A stretch of 64,000 nt of DNA from Desulfuromonadales bacterium (GCA_027065695.1 JAMONP010000085.1:1-64000), one strand, 5' to 3'. Shown: positions 1 to 9,461, counted from the first letter of the stretch. Numbers and translations are program-made. The notes: generated by a model not told the origin, from the sequence alone.

Positions 1-1
1 T

Positions 2-145
2 TCGATTGCTGTCTTCGGGATCGATTCTGCGGTTGCGTTTACTGCGGTGATTGGCCCGCTGGTCGAAGTGCCAGCTTTGATCGGGTTGGTGAATGTGTCC
101 TTCTGGTTGCGGAAAAAATACTACCCAAAAGTCGAATCTTGTTGA
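2..145 (+). CDS. ACR3-family arsenite efflux permease, C-terminal fragment
   Basis: This is an open frame entering from the left edge and ending at TGA 143-145. Its 47 residues include [19 protein letters not shown], which matches the last transmembrane helix and tail of ACR3-type arsenite exporters as I know the family. These inner-membrane carriers expel As(III) after arsenate reduction. A short charged tail ([11 protein letters not shown]) follows the helix. Only the C-terminus is visible, so completeness and the other ars genes cannot be judged. A bile-acid:sodium symporter family relative is the main alternative, but the GPLVEVP segment is characteristic of ACR3. Confidence 0.75.
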   Translation, partial: SIAVFGIDSAVAFTAVIGPLVEVPALIGLVNVSFWLRKKYYPKVESC

Positions 146-281
146 TAAATGGAATAGGGAGTTCAGAACGCAAACAGAGCTTTTCACTTCTGTCCTGACA
201 ACCCGATAGCCTCTTGAAAAAAGTTTTAATTTTCATTTTGCGTTCTTGCTTTTTAAGCTTCTCTCAGTTATCCTCCGCGCC

Positions 282-401
282 ATGTTCCGTTGCGTAATTT
301 TATTAGTCAGCATCATCTGGGCGTCTCTGCTGCTCCTATCCTGGAGTGGGCCGACAGAGACATCAGCCCAACCGACATCCGTTATTAATAATGCCTCCTG
401 A
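282..401 (+). CDS. Possible small membrane or exported peptide, 39 aa
   Basis: An ATG frame encodes a peptide beginning MFRCVILLVSIIWASLLLLS, a single strongly hydrophobic stretch followed by a short polar tail. It could be an inner-membrane peptide or a signal peptide with almost no mature protein. No Shine-Dalgarno sequence is visible upstream, and its end overlaps the hairpin at 393-412, so it may be chance. I do not recognise a family. Confidence 0.2.
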   Translation: MFRCVILLVSIIWASLLLLSWSGPTETSAQPTSVINNAS

Positions 402-412
402 TTTCAGGGGGC
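393..412 (-). terminator. Hairpin terminator after the radical SAM gene
   Basis: GCCTCCTGA and TCAGGGGGC form a near-perfect stem only a few bases beyond the stop codon of the minus-strand radical SAM gene. The minus strand continues into an AT-rich ATTATTAATAA run. On the plus strand GTTTTC follows, so it may work in both directions. Confidence 0.6.
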
Positions 413-416
413 GTTT

Positions 417-1325
417 TCAATTATAGCGGTCGCCCTGGCGAGAGCCTCGCCTGGCAAACTCCGCATCAATTGCATTTAGTACTTCCCATTTCTTCAACGA
501 CCAGAGCGGTGCCAGCAATTGGTCCCGGGGTCCGTCGCCAGTCAACCGGTGGATCAAGGTTGCAGGATGCAGCCGTTCAACAACATCGACCGCCAATTCT
601 ACATACTCATCCATTCCTAACAACTGGATCTTATCCTCGACATACAAATCACCAAGCGGTGTATGCCGGAGAATGTGGAGCAGATGCAGCTTGACACCGT
701 CGACCTGCAATTCCGCGAGGATCTCCGCGGTTGCCAGCATATCAGCACGGCTCTCACCGGGGAGCCCAAGAATCACATGGACACATACGCGCAGACCACG
801 TGCCTGAGCCTCTTTACAAGCCCTGGAAAAGGTTGCAAAATCATGGCCGCGCCGTAACCATTCAAGGGTTCGATCGTGGCTGCTCTGCAGGCCCAGCTCA
901 AGCCAGAAGTAGGTCTTCTGGTGATATTCGCCGAGCAGGTCGAGGACATCTGCAGGAACACAGTCAGGCCGTGTGCCAACCGCCAGGCCAACGATGTCAT
1001 CTACAGCCAGGGCTTCATCATAAAGGGTCCGTAATTGACTCACCGGGGCGAGAGTATTGGAAAATGGCTGAAAGTAGGCCATGAATTGACCAGCTTTATA
1101 CTTGCGGCTCATAACTTCTTTGCCCTGTTCAATCTGTTCAGAAACACTCAACTGTCGTTCAATACCGACCGCCCCTGAGCCTCCTGGGTCGCAAAAAAGG
1201 CAGCCTGAGCCGGTCCTTCCACCATCGCGATTCGGACAGCCAAAGCCAGCATCAATGGAAATCTTGTGAACTCGATGACCAAAACGTTTTTTAAGATGCT
1301 CTGAATAAAGCTGATAGGGTTTCAT
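417..1325 (-). CDS. TIGR01212-type radical SAM protein (YhcC-like)
   Basis: About 302 residues from the chosen ATG. The N-terminus (MKPYQLYSEHLKKRFG) and the cysteine cluster CPNRDGG...GCLFCDPGG are hallmarks of the YhcC/TIGR01212 radical SAM subfamily, whose cysteines bind the 4Fe-4S cluster that cleaves S-adenosylmethionine. Later blocks (VGTRPDCV, WLELGLQS, VHVILGLPGE) fit the radical SAM barrel. The frame extends upstream to 1397, but family members begin near MKPYQ, and a second ATG lies two codons before it (1331). No strong ribosome site separates these starts. The biological substrate of this family is not known to me, so no reaction is assigned. It stands alone, divergent from the nucleotidyltransferase gene. 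Confidence 0.85.
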   Translation of the reverse strand: MKPYQLYSEHLKKRFGHRVHKISIDAGFGCPNRDGGRTGSGCLFCDPGGSGAVGIERQLSVSEQIEQGKEVMSRKYKAGQFMAYFQPFSNTLAPVSQLRTLYDEALAVDDIVGLAVGTRPDCVPADVLDLLGEYHQKTYFWLELGLQSSHDRTLEWLRRGHDFATFSRACKEAQARGLRVCVHVILGLPGESRADMLATAEILAELQVDGVKLHLLHILRHTPLGDLYVEDKIQLLGMDEYVELAVDVVERLHPATLIHRLTGDGPRDQLLAPLWSLKKWEVLNAIDAEFARRGSRQGDRYN

Positions 1326-1523
1326 TGTCATAACTATGCCATTGCTGTCTGACAAGGGCAAGAGGACAAACCCTTTTCTGCGATTGCAGTGAGTCATCTG
1401 ACTGGTATACTTAATAGGTTTCCAGCCCCGACATTATGAACAAGATTCGGCGCATTCTTGCACAATCTTGATTTCTACCTGTTCAGGTTCAACCTCATGG
1501 ACTCAAGTCCAAAGGAGACTCCC

Positions 1524-4034
1524 TTGAAAGCTGTCATTATGGCCGGTGGCTTCGGCACCCGCATTCACCCCTTGACCATCAACACTCCCAAGCCGATGAT
1601 CCCTCTGGTCAATCGGCCGATCATGGAACACATCGTCGTCTTACTGAAACAGCACGGCATTACCGACCTGGTCCTGCTGCTGTTTCATCAGCCTGAGATC
1701 ATCAAGAAGTATTTTGGCGATGGCAGCGAATTCGGTGTCCACATCACCTATGTGATACCACTGGAAGATTACGGCACCGCTGGCGCGGTCAAGGCTGCAG
1801 CGCGCCATCTTGACGAGCGCTTTATGATTATCAGTGGCGACTTGCTGACTGATTTTGATCTCTCGAAGGTGATGGCTTTTCATGAGAAGAAGCAGGCCAA
1901 GGCCACGATTACCCTGACTTCTGTCACCGACCCTTTGCAATTCGGTGTTGTCATTACTGACAAGCACGCCCGTATCACCAAGTTTCTGGAGAAACCGGGC
2001 TGGGGAGAAGTCTTTTCCGACACCATCAACACCGGCATCTATATCCTGGAACCAGAAGTCCTTGAGCTGATCCCCGACGAAAAAAACCATGACTGGTCGC
2101 AAGATGTTTTCCCAAAAATGCTTAAAAATGATGACGCTCTCTTCGGTTGCGTTATGCAGGGCTACTGGGCTGATATCGGCAATACTGAAGCATACCTCGA
2201 AGCGTGTCAGGATATCTGTCATGGTAAGGTTGCCATGCAAATTACAGAACCTCCACGCACAGCAGACGGCACTATCTTTATCAGCCCTGACGCCCAGGTG
2301 GATGAGCAAGCCACGCTCTCCGGCATGGTCGTCCTCGGTGACAATACCCGCATCCAGGGTAACGCCCGGCTCACCAACTGTATGGTCGGCCGCAACTGTC
2401 TGATTGAAAAGGACGCCATCCTCGAGGATGCTGTCCTCTGGAACAATGTCTATATCAAAGCCGGCACCAGGGTCACTGGTGCCAACCTCGGTCACCGGGT
2501 CAGGGTTGGGCAGCGGGCAGTCATTGAATCAGGCGTTGTGGTCGCGGATGAAACAACGGTCGGCGATGAGGTTAACATTCGTCCTAATGTCAAAATCTGG
2601 CCACGCAAAGTCATTGAGAGCGGCTCTACGGTGTCCACCAACCTGATCTGGGGAGAAAAGTGGCGCAAGTCTCTCTTTGAGGGTGCTCTGGTCCGCGGCC
2701 TCACCAATGTTGAGATGACCCCGGAATTCTCAGCTCGCCTCGGAGCCGCCTATGGATCGACTTTACCCAAGGACAGCTACGTCCTGGCAGGCCGTGACGC
2801 CATCCGTTCATCACGCATGCTCAAGCGTTCCTTTGTCGGTGGATTGCTTTCCGCTGGAATCAATGTTCGTGACGTCAAGATGATTTCGCTGCCGGTACTG
2901 CGTTACAAACTGACCACTTCAGGTGAGTCCGGCGGTATCCACTTCCGCCAATCACCGGAAGATCCTGCTGCCACAGAAATCATTTTCTTTGATGGTGACG
3001 GCAACGAAATTCCCTCCGGGACCGCCAAAGGCATTGAACGTATCTATTTCAAAGAGAGCTTTCGTCGCGCCCACCATTCAGAACCCGGTGGCATCGAAGA
3101 ACTACCCAGAATCTATGACTTCTACCGTGTGGGATTCCTACGCAACCTGGATGACAGCCTGCTACAGAAAACCTCACCCAGAGTCGTTCTGGACCTCAAC
3201 CATTCACCCGCAGCGGACCTGCTACCGGACCTGCTGAATAACCTTGGTTTTGAAGTCACAGAATTAAATTCCCATGTTCACGAAAAAGCTATGGAAATGT
3301 CTGCTGATGAGCTGGAAACAGCTCTGGATCGTTTGGGCCGTATTGTCAAAACGCTCGAAGCCGATGCTGGCTTCTGGATCGGACCATCGGGTGAGAAAAT
3401 CCGTCTGGTCAGTGGCAGCGGTCGCATCTTTTCCAGCCGTGAAGCACTCAGCACTTTGGCTGTTCTGGTCTGTGCGGCAGAGGAAGAAGGAGCTCTGGTT
3501 GTGCCAGTTTCTGCACCCCAGGCGGTGGATGCTTTGGCCCAAGCTGGAGGCATGACCGTACAACGCACGCGCTCCGATGGACACTCGCTGGTCGCAGCGG
3601 CTAGTAACGGCCAGACATGTTTTGTCGCCTCGATGGACGACCGCTTCGGCTTCCCGGGATTACAACCACACTTCGACGGGCTTTTCTCGGTTGCCAAGAT
3701 TATGGAACTCAGCACCCGGGCTGGGCTATCCCTGGACCAGGCCTTTGCCAAACTGCCTCGACATACCTATCATCACCTGCAACTGCCCTGCCCATGGGAG
3801 AGCAAAGGTGGATTGATGCGACGCATGAGTGAAGATGCCGCCGATCAACAGGCTTCCTTTATCGATGGTGTACGCATCGACACGGATCGAGGCTGGGTTC
3901 TGGTTCTGCCGGACCAGCACCGACCGATCGCTCACATTTATGTGGAAGCCATCGAACAAATCGACGCTGATTCTCTACGCGACATCTACCGGGAGAAAGT
4001 TTCCGGCTGGCTTCAAGAGCTGGCAGAGGCTTAG
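1524..4034 (+). CDS. Sugar nucleotidyltransferase / phosphomutase-like fusion (mannose-1-P guanylyltransferase type)
   Basis: An 836-residue fusion. Residues 1-230 are a nucleotidyltransferase with the signature KAVIMAGGFGTRIHPLT and the ISGDLLTD metal site. Residues about 250-380 are left-handed beta-helix hexapeptide repeats (VVLGDNTRIQGNARLTNC). From about 390 the rest resembles the alpha-D-phosphohexomutase fold. It probably makes a GDP- or ADP-type sugar nucleotide for polysaccharide. The TTG at 1524 is chosen because AAGGAG lies seven bases upstream and translation then starts exactly at the NTP-transferase fold; ATG 1497 is possible. The mutase half lacks the usual TASHNP phosphoserine loop and DGDxDR metal site, so that domain may be regulatory. 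It is followed after 14 bp by the GH13 gene and then glgA, which points to carbohydrate storage or cell-surface glycan work. Confidence 0.85.
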   Translation: MKAVIMAGGFGTRIHPLTINTPKPMIPLVNRPIMEHIVVLLKQHGITDLVLLLFHQPEIIKKYFGDGSEFGVHITYVIPLEDYGTAGAVKAAARHLDERFMIISGDLLTDFDLSKVMAFHEKKQAKATITLTSVTDPLQFGVVITDKHARITKFLEKPGWGEVFSDTINTGIYILEPEVLELIPDEKNHDWSQDVFPKMLKNDDALFGCVMQGYWADIGNTEAYLEACQDICHGKVAMQITEPPRTADGTIFISPDAQVDEQATLSGMVVLGDNTRIQGNARLTNCMVGRNCLIEKDAILEDAVLWNNVYIKAGTRVTGANLGHRVRVGQRAVIESGVVVADETTVGDEVNIRPNVKIWPRKVIESGSTVSTNLIWGEKWRKSLFEGALVRGLTNVEMTPEFSARLGAAYGSTLPKDSYVLAGRDAIRSSRMLKRSFVGGLLSAGINVRDVKMISLPVLRYKLTTSGESGGIHFRQSPEDPAATEIIFFDGDGNEIPSGTAKGIERIYFKESFRRAHHSEPGGIEELPRIYDFYRVGFLRNLDDSLLQKTSPRVVLDLNHSPAADLLPDLLNNLGFEVTELNSHVHEKAMEMSADELETALDRLGRIVKTLEADAGFWIGPSGEKIRLVSGSGRIFSSREALSTLAVLVCAAEEEGALVVPVSAPQAVDALAQAGGMTVQRTRSDGHSLVAAASNGQTCFVASMDDRFGFPGLQPHFDGLFSVAKIMELSTRAGLSLDQAFAKLPRHTYHHLQLPCPWESKGGLMRRMSEDAADQQASFIDGVRIDTDRGWVLVLPDQHRPIAHIYVEAIEQIDADSLRDIYREKVSGWLQELAEA

Positions 4035-4048
4035 GAAACTTATCCAGG

Positions 4049-7000
4049 ATGTCCCAGTCTCTTGACAAAAAACTGCTGCTGAATCGGCACACACGTCATC
4101 AACTCTACAAAGCGGGACGGAAAGAGTTGACTGAAGAGTTGCATGACGTCAATGCGGCTCGAAACTTGGCCCTCTGGCACCAGAGTTCAGGGGCTGAGAC
4201 CTACCTGTTCACCCTGTTGACAGCAGCGGCAAGACAAATGGCCCGACACTACTTTGTCCAGCTGGGGCTACAACCTGGCCTCGACACAGTCGACCTAGCT
4301 GGAACAACGTATGATTTGCCGGGACTGAGCACAGCGTACCGCGCCTTTCTTCACTGCTACCCCGGCAAGGAGCTGGAAAATGCAAGAGCTCCCGGAGCAA
4401 CAGCAGCAGAAGTCCTCTCTCGCCAATGTTTACTTGCCGAGCTTTTTGTCCTTGACGCTCTGCTTGACAACCCGGCCGTCCAATCCTTTCAGGATCTCTT
4501 TGATGACACCGAGCTGAGTTCGCGCTGCGATTACCATGATCTGATTGAACGGCTCATGACACTGCCGAAACCATCACCGCAGGATAAACTCTGGAGGCAG
4601 AGCCTTCCGGAACTGCTTCGTGCACCGATGCGTACGGCTCCACATAGTCTGGCTGAACAGGTCGCTTACATTGCCCGGCACTGGGCAGCGTGGTTGCCAG
4701 AGAGCATCGTCGCGGACATGCAGCTTGCTGGTGCGATTGCGGCAGAAGAGAACCGACCACATCTCCCCGGACCGGGGCCATCATCCTCCCCTCTGTTCGG
4801 TAAAGAAGACGGCAGCGATGCTCCGTCAGCATTTACTGCTGATATTGACTGGATGTCCAGCACCGTCTTGCTGGCCAAATCAATCTATGTCTGGCTCGAT
4901 CAACTGAGCAGTCGCTACCAACGTGCCATCACCACGTTGGATGATATTCCGGATGAGGAATTGGCTTGCCTGGCACATTGGGGCTTCAACGCGCTCTGGC
5001 TGATCGGTATCTGGGAGCGTTCCGAGGCCTCAAAACGCATTAAGCAACTTAGCGGCAATCCGGAAGCGGAGGCCTCGGCCTACGCCCTGCATGCGCACCG
5101 GATTGCTGCAGATTTGGGTGGCGAAAGCGCCCTGCAGGACTTTGAACAACGTTGTCACAATCACGGTATTCGTCTGGCTTGTGACGTCGTCCCCAATCAC
5201 ACTGGTATAGATTCCGAATGGGTCAGACAACACCCTGACTGGTTCCTGCAGACCGACCAACCACCATATCCGGCCTACCGCTTCAGTGGACCTGACCTTT
5301 GCGATGCTGCCGAGATCAGCATCCGTATCGAGGATGGCTACTGGGACCATAGCGACGCCGCAGTGGTTTGTGAATATCACAATCAGCACACCGGAGAGCG
5401 CCGTTACATCTACCACGGCAACGACGGCACCCATATGCCATGGAACGACACAGCCCAGCTCAACTTCCTCCTGCCGGAAGTGCGCCAAGCCATGAGTGAC
5501 CTGATCGTCAGCATCGCCCAGCGCTTCAGCCTGATCCGTTTCGATGCCGCCATGACTCTGGCTCGCAAACATTTCCGCCGGCTCTGGTTCCCGACGCCGG
5601 GTAGCAGCGCCGGAGTACCGTCACGTTCAACCTTCTGGCTGTCTGATGCCGACTTTGATGAGGCTTTCCCGGTCGAATTCTGGCGGGAGGTGGTTGATCG
5701 CGTCAATCGCGAAGCCCCGGATACCCTGCTGATTGCCGAGGCTTTCTGGTTGATGGAGAGCTACTTTGTGCGCAACCTCGGCATGCACCGGGTCTACAAC
5801 AGTGCTTTCATGAATATGCTCAAGCGCGAGGAGAACGCCAAATACCGTAAGATCCTTAAAGATACCCTGGCTTATAATCCGGAGATCATGAAGCGCTATG
5901 TCAATTTCATGAACAACCCGGATGAAGCCACTGCCGTTGAGCAGTTTGACAAAGGCGACAAATATTTTGGCGTCGCCACCTTACTCGCCACCCTCCCCGG
6001 TTTGCCGATGTTCGGCCATGGCCAAATCGAGGGTTATCGGGAAAAATACGGCATGGAGTATCGTCGTGCCTACTGGGATGAATCACCGGATACCGGTTTT
6101 GTCACACATCATGAACAGCAGATTTTTCCACTGTTGCGCATCAGGCAACTTTTCTCCGGCGTTGAACACTTTTCTCTTTATGATTTTACTAGCGCGCAGG
6201 GTGTCGATGAAAACGTCTACGCCTTCAGCAACGGTCCTGCCGGGGAAAAAGTCCTGGTCGTCTACAACAATGCTGCACATTACACGGAAGGACGACTGCA
6301 TCAGGCCGCACATCAGGCCGCACCGGAACAAGAAGGCAAAGCACAGCCAATGCCACCTCTCTGGCAGGAACTTGGCCTGGACCCTGCGCACGGCCAGTAT
6401 TGTCGTTTTCGCAACTTGCAAGGAGTTGAACAGCTACGACAAGTCAAACAGTTGACCAAAGGTCTTGATCTTCAATTGGCAGCTTATGAACACCAGGTTT
6501 TTCACGACTTTCAACTTCTTGACGATGCGGATGGCGACTGGAAGAATCTTCACCAGAAATTGCAGGGCCGAGCGGTGGATAACCTCGATCGCGAGTTACT
6601 GCAAATGCGCCATCAACCACTCTGGCAAGCATTTACTCGACTGCTAGACCCGGAGCGTCTACGTGTACTGGCTGGTGGATTGACAGCATCACTACCACCT
6701 GAGCCTATCAAGACGTTGATCACAGAGTTAAACGAAGAACTTTTTATTTTTGCTACCACCCTACGCTCCTCAGCAGAATTGCACGGTGAAGGATCTCCCG
6801 CATGTGACAATCTGGATGACGTTCTGGCAATTCTGCCTGGCTGGTTGACCGAGCTTTCCACGGAGGAACTGCCAGGAAGACTGTTGACAAATGCGTGGCA
6901 CGGCAGCCGCACACAGGTCGGTTTGGGCGTGCCGATCCTTGGCTGGCTACTGCTGAATTGCCTGGGTAAAACAGTGGGGTTCTCTGCTAACGTCAGCGTC

Positions 7001-7408
7001 ATGGAGACTCTTAGCCGCTTCGGACTTGACTTTGCCTGGCAGGAGAGCGCGACGACCACGGAGCACAGAAGAAATGTTTTCCTTGCCACGTTACTGTTGC
7101 AGACAGCCACACTTTCCCCTCACCCGGCGACTTGCGATACTGCGTTTGCCGAACTCTGCAATGATCCCGGAAACGCCAGATTTCTCAACATCAACAAACA
7201 TGCAGACGAAACCTGGTTTTCGCAGGAAGGCATAACTGCCCTTGCAGGGGTTGTCGCTCTGCAGGCTGAAATAATGCAATTTCCGAGGAGAAAAGATGGA
7301 AAGAGAACCGACGAACAGGCAGTCATCATTGCAGATATCCTGCGCCAACGTTTGGCGCGCGCTGCTGCCGTCGGCTACCGACTGGATAAATTTCTACTTT
7401 TAGGTTAG
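4049..7408 (+). CDS. Large GH13 alpha-amylase-family protein
   Basis: 1119 residues, far longer than simple alpha-amylases. The central part carries the GH13 motifs: ACDVVPNHTGID (region I), LIRFDAAMTL (region II, nucleophile Asp), LLIAEAFW (region III, acid/base Glu) and VNFMNNPDEATA (region IV, third catalytic Asp). Region IV has Pro where most GH13 enzymes have His. About 250 residues precede the barrel and a long helical C-terminal region of about 400 follows, both without a domain I can name. No signal peptide is seen, so it is likely cytoplasmic. Position between the sugar-nucleotide fusion and glgA suggests action on glycogen or another alpha-glucan, as a hydrolase or transglycosylase. 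The exact specificity cannot be read from the sequence. Confidence 0.85.
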   Translation: MSQSLDKKLLLNRHTRHQLYKAGRKELTEELHDVNAARNLALWHQSSGAETYLFTLLTAAARQMARHYFVQLGLQPGLDTVDLAGTTYDLPGLSTAYRAFLHCYPGKELENARAPGATAAEVLSRQCLLAELFVLDALLDNPAVQSFQDLFDDTELSSRCDYHDLIERLMTLPKPSPQDKLWRQSLPELLRAPMRTAPHSLAEQVAYIARHWAAWLPESIVADMQLAGAIAAEENRPHLPGPGPSSSPLFGKEDGSDAPSAFTADIDWMSSTVLLAKSIYVWLDQLSSRYQRAITTLDDIPDEELACLAHWGFNALWLIGIWERSEASKRIKQLSGNPEAEASAYALHAHRIAADLGGESALQDFEQRCHNHGIRLACDVVPNHTGIDSEWVRQHPDWFLQTDQPPYPAYRFSGPDLCDAAEISIRIEDGYWDHSDAAVVCEYHNQHTGERRYIYHGNDGTHMPWNDTAQLNFLLPEVRQAMSDLIVSIAQRFSLIRFDAAMTLARKHFRRLWFPTPGSSAGVPSRSTFWLSDADFDEAFPVEFWREVVDRVNREAPDTLLIAEAFWLMESYFVRNLGMHRVYNSAFMNMLKREENAKYRKILKDTLAYNPEIMKRYVNFMNNPDEATAVEQFDKGDKYFGVATLLATLPGLPMFGHGQIEGYREKYGMEYRRAYWDESPDTGFVTHHEQQIFPLLRIRQLFSGVEHFSLYDFTSAQGVDENVYAFSNGPAGEKVLVVYNNAAHYTEGRLHQAAHQAAPEQEGKAQPMPPLWQELGLDPAHGQYCRFRNLQGVEQLRQVKQLTKGLDLQLAAYEHQVFHDFQLLDDADGDWKNLHQKLQGRAVDNLDRELLQMRHQPLWQAFTRLLDPERLRVLAGGLTASLPPEPIKTLITELNEELFIFATTLRSSAELHGEGSPACDNLDDVLAILPGWLTELSTEELPGRLLTNAWHGSRTQVGLGVPILGWLLLNCLGKTVGFSANVSVMETLSRFGLDFAWQESATTTEHRRNVFLATLLLQTATLSPHPATCDTAFAELCNDPGNARFLNINKHADETWFSQEGITALAGVVALQAEIMQFPRRKDGKRTDEQAVIIADILRQRLARAAAVGYRLDKFLLLG

Positions 7409-7438
7409 AATGCGCCCCTGAAATGATCAACTTAAGCC

Positions 7439-8935
7439 ATGAAAATAATCATGTCTGATCCGGCGCTGAAACTACTCATGGTCGCCTCGGAAGCAGCGCC
7501 CTTTGCCAAGACCGGCGGACTGGCAGATGTCGTCGGCTCTTTGCCACCGGCCTTACGTGCTCTGGGTCACGATGTGCGCCTGGTTATGCCTTGGTATCGC
7601 GTCGTGCGCGGCATCACCGGTAGCCTCCGCCTGAGCAGGAGAAAGATACCTGTCCCCATGGGAGGGCGCATTTACCTGGTAGGTTACCGTACGGGTGAAA
7701 TCCAGGGCGTTCCAGTCTACTTTATTGACGTTCCGGAATTTTACGACCGACCGGAACTCTATGGTGAACAGGGTCAGGACTATCCGGACAATGCTGAACG
7801 CTTCGGGCTGCTCAGCCGGGCGGCTCTCGAACTCGTTCGTCACCTCGAATTTGCCCCGGACGTCATTCACGCCCACGACTGGCAAGCAGGTCTGGTTCCG
7901 GTTTATCTGCATCAGCAGCTCTGGCGCGATCCTTTTTTTGCCGGAACCGGCAGCCTTCTCAGCATTCACAACCTCGGCTACCAGGGGATCTTTCCGCCAG
8001 AAGCCAAGCGAGTCCTTGGCCTTGATGATACTTTGCTCGCCAATGACCGCCTTGAATACTATGGCAAAATTTCCCTGTTGAAAGGCGGAATCAGCTTTGC
8101 AGATCAGGTCAACACCGTCTCTCCGACCTATTGTCGGGAGATTCAAACACCAGAGCGCGGTATGGGCCTGGATGGTCTGCTGCGTTCACGGGCAGACCGA
8201 CTGCATGGCCTTTTGAACGGACTTGACGGCAACCTGTGGTCACCGGCCAACGACCAGGCCTTGCCGCATACCTATACGGCAAAGGACTTGTCCGGCAAAA
8301 GGGCCTGTAAAAAAGCCTTGCAGCAGGAGCTTGGCCTGCAGCTCACAGCGAATGTACCGATTGCCGCCATGATCACACGGCTTGATTCCCAAAAAGGTAT
8401 TGAGCTGGTCCTTGAGAGTTGGGATCGAATCCTGCGGCATAACTTGCAACTGATTATCCTCGGCACCGGCAATCCCGAGCTTGAGCGGCGCCTTGCCGAC
8501 GCTGCGGAGTATTATCCTGGGCAGGTGCGCGTTCTGTTGCGTTTTGACGATGCCTTATCGCGGCGCATCTATGCCGGCAGCGACCTGTTTCTGATGCCGA
8601 GCCGCTATGAACCCTGCGGTCTGGGTCAATTGATCGCCCTGCGCTACGGCTCGGTTCCTCTGGTTCATGCGACAGGCGGACTTGCCGATACGATTGTTGA
8701 CCCGCAGGCATCAGCAAAGCGGGGCAACGGGTTCGTGTTCCATGAATACCGTCACAGCAGCCTTTTAGAATGTCTGGAGAGGGCGCTGGCGACTTATGCC
8801 AAACCAAAGGATTGGCGAAAACTGATGTTGCAGGGCATGACTCAGAACATGACCTGGGCTCATGCGGCGAGACAATATGTAGACCTCTACCGATCATGCG
8901 TTGATGTGGGGTCAGGAATAAAGGAATTTCAATGA
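7439..8935 (+). CDS. glgA: Glycogen synthase (ADP-glucose type, GT5)
   Basis: 498 residues, about the usual length of bacterial GlgA. The N-terminal ADP-glucose-binding motif KTGGLADVVGSLP follows a short leader, DVIHAHDWQAG is present, and the C-terminal GT-B domain has PSRYEPCGLGQL and HATGGLADTIVD. The enzyme extends alpha-1,4-glucan chains from ADP-glucose in the cytoplasm. ATG 7439 is used; a second ATG four codons on (7451) would still include the whole fold. It starts 30 bp after the GH13 gene, and its last bases overlap the next start (ATGA), so the run is probably one transcript. Confidence 0.95.
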   Translation: MKIIMSDPALKLLMVASEAAPFAKTGGLADVVGSLPPALRALGHDVRLVMPWYRVVRGITGSLRLSRRKIPVPMGGRIYLVGYRTGEIQGVPVYFIDVPEFYDRPELYGEQGQDYPDNAERFGLLSRAALELVRHLEFAPDVIHAHDWQAGLVPVYLHQQLWRDPFFAGTGSLLSIHNLGYQGIFPPEAKRVLGLDDTLLANDRLEYYGKISLLKGGISFADQVNTVSPTYCREIQTPERGMGLDGLLRSRADRLHGLLNGLDGNLWSPANDQALPHTYTAKDLSGKRACKKALQQELGLQLTANVPIAAMITRLDSQKGIELVLESWDRILRHNLQLIILGTGNPELERRLADAAEYYPGQVRVLLRFDDALSRRIYAGSDLFLMPSRYEPCGLGQLIALRYGSVPLVHATGGLADTIVDPQASAKRGNGFVFHEYRHSSLLECLERALATYAKPKDWRKLMLQGMTQNMTWAHAARQYVDLYRSCVDVGSGIKEFQ

Positions 8936-9159
8936 CGGACCAGCAAGATAACGCGACTGAACCACTGCAACCGGAAATAGAGGCAAAGGAAGAACGTTTT
9001 CCAGAGCTTGCTGAACTTGAAGAAAAAATTCAGCGTCGTCTGCGCAGCAACCAGCGCTTCCTGGAGCGATTCATGGACGAAGACTACGATGATCTGGATG
9101 ACGATGAAGTCGACAGTGACGTCGGAGAGGACGATCCGGAACAGATGGAAGAGTTATAG
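8932..9159 (+). CDS. Small acidic hypothetical protein coupled to glgA
   Basis: 75 residues, extremely acidic at the C-terminus (DEDYDDLDDDEVDSDVGEDD), with a predicted helix or short coiled coil in the middle (ELAELEEKIQRRLRSNQRFL). The start overlaps the glgA stop by four bases and AAGGAA stands upstream, which supports translation and coupling. No signal peptide, cysteine pair or nucleotide motif is visible. I do not recognise the family. A partner or regulator of glycogen synthesis is only a guess from position. Confidence 0.7.
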   Translation: MTDQQDNATEPLQPEIEAKEERFPELAELEEKIQRRLRSNQRFLERFMDEDYDDLDDDEVDSDVGEDDPEQMEEL

Positions 9160-9173
9160 ACCCGGCGGAGAAA

Positions 9174-9461
9174 TTACAGGAGGGTGTCCAGGTACTCTTG
9201 CCATTCGACCGGCAGCAGATCGCGTTTGCGCGTATTGCACTCTTTGCAGGCCGGTACACAGTTGCCACGTGTGCTCCGACCGCCGCGCACCAGCGGCACG
9301 ACATGATCCAGTGTCAGCTCACCCGGAGCAAAATGGGCAGCGCAATAATGACAGAGACCGGTGGCAATCCGGTTACGCCACCACTGGGAACGACGTAACT
9401 CACGGGCTTTTTGCCGCTCACGGCGCAACTGTTCTTCGGGGATGTCAGCAAAGAGATTCAT
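9174..9461 (-). CDS. HNH endonuclease domain protein
   Basis: 95 residues with a compact HNH fold: CHYC, then LTLDHVVPLVRGG with the catalytic His, then RGNCVPACKECNTRKRD. The two CxxC pairs should bind a structural zinc and the DH/N residues a catalytic metal. A basic N-terminus (RRERQKARELRRSQWWRNR) suggests DNA binding. It is a single-domain enzyme, transcribed toward the glgA run, with no methylase or intron partner nearby. Its biological role (repair, phage defence or general nuclease) is not evident. Confidence 0.85.
   Translation of the reverse strand: MNLFADIPEEQLRRERQKARELRRSQWWRNRIATGLCHYCAAHFAPGELTLDHVVPLVRGGRSTRGNCVPACKECNTRKRDLLPVEWQEYLDTLL

Noticed and set aside
39-236. Minus-strand 65-aa frame at the left edge
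   Set aside because: It is antisense to the ACR3 C-terminus, which has clear protein similarity.
1641-2495. Minus-strand 284-aa frame
   Set aside because: It mirrors the codon pattern of the nucleotidyltransferase fusion on the opposite strand.
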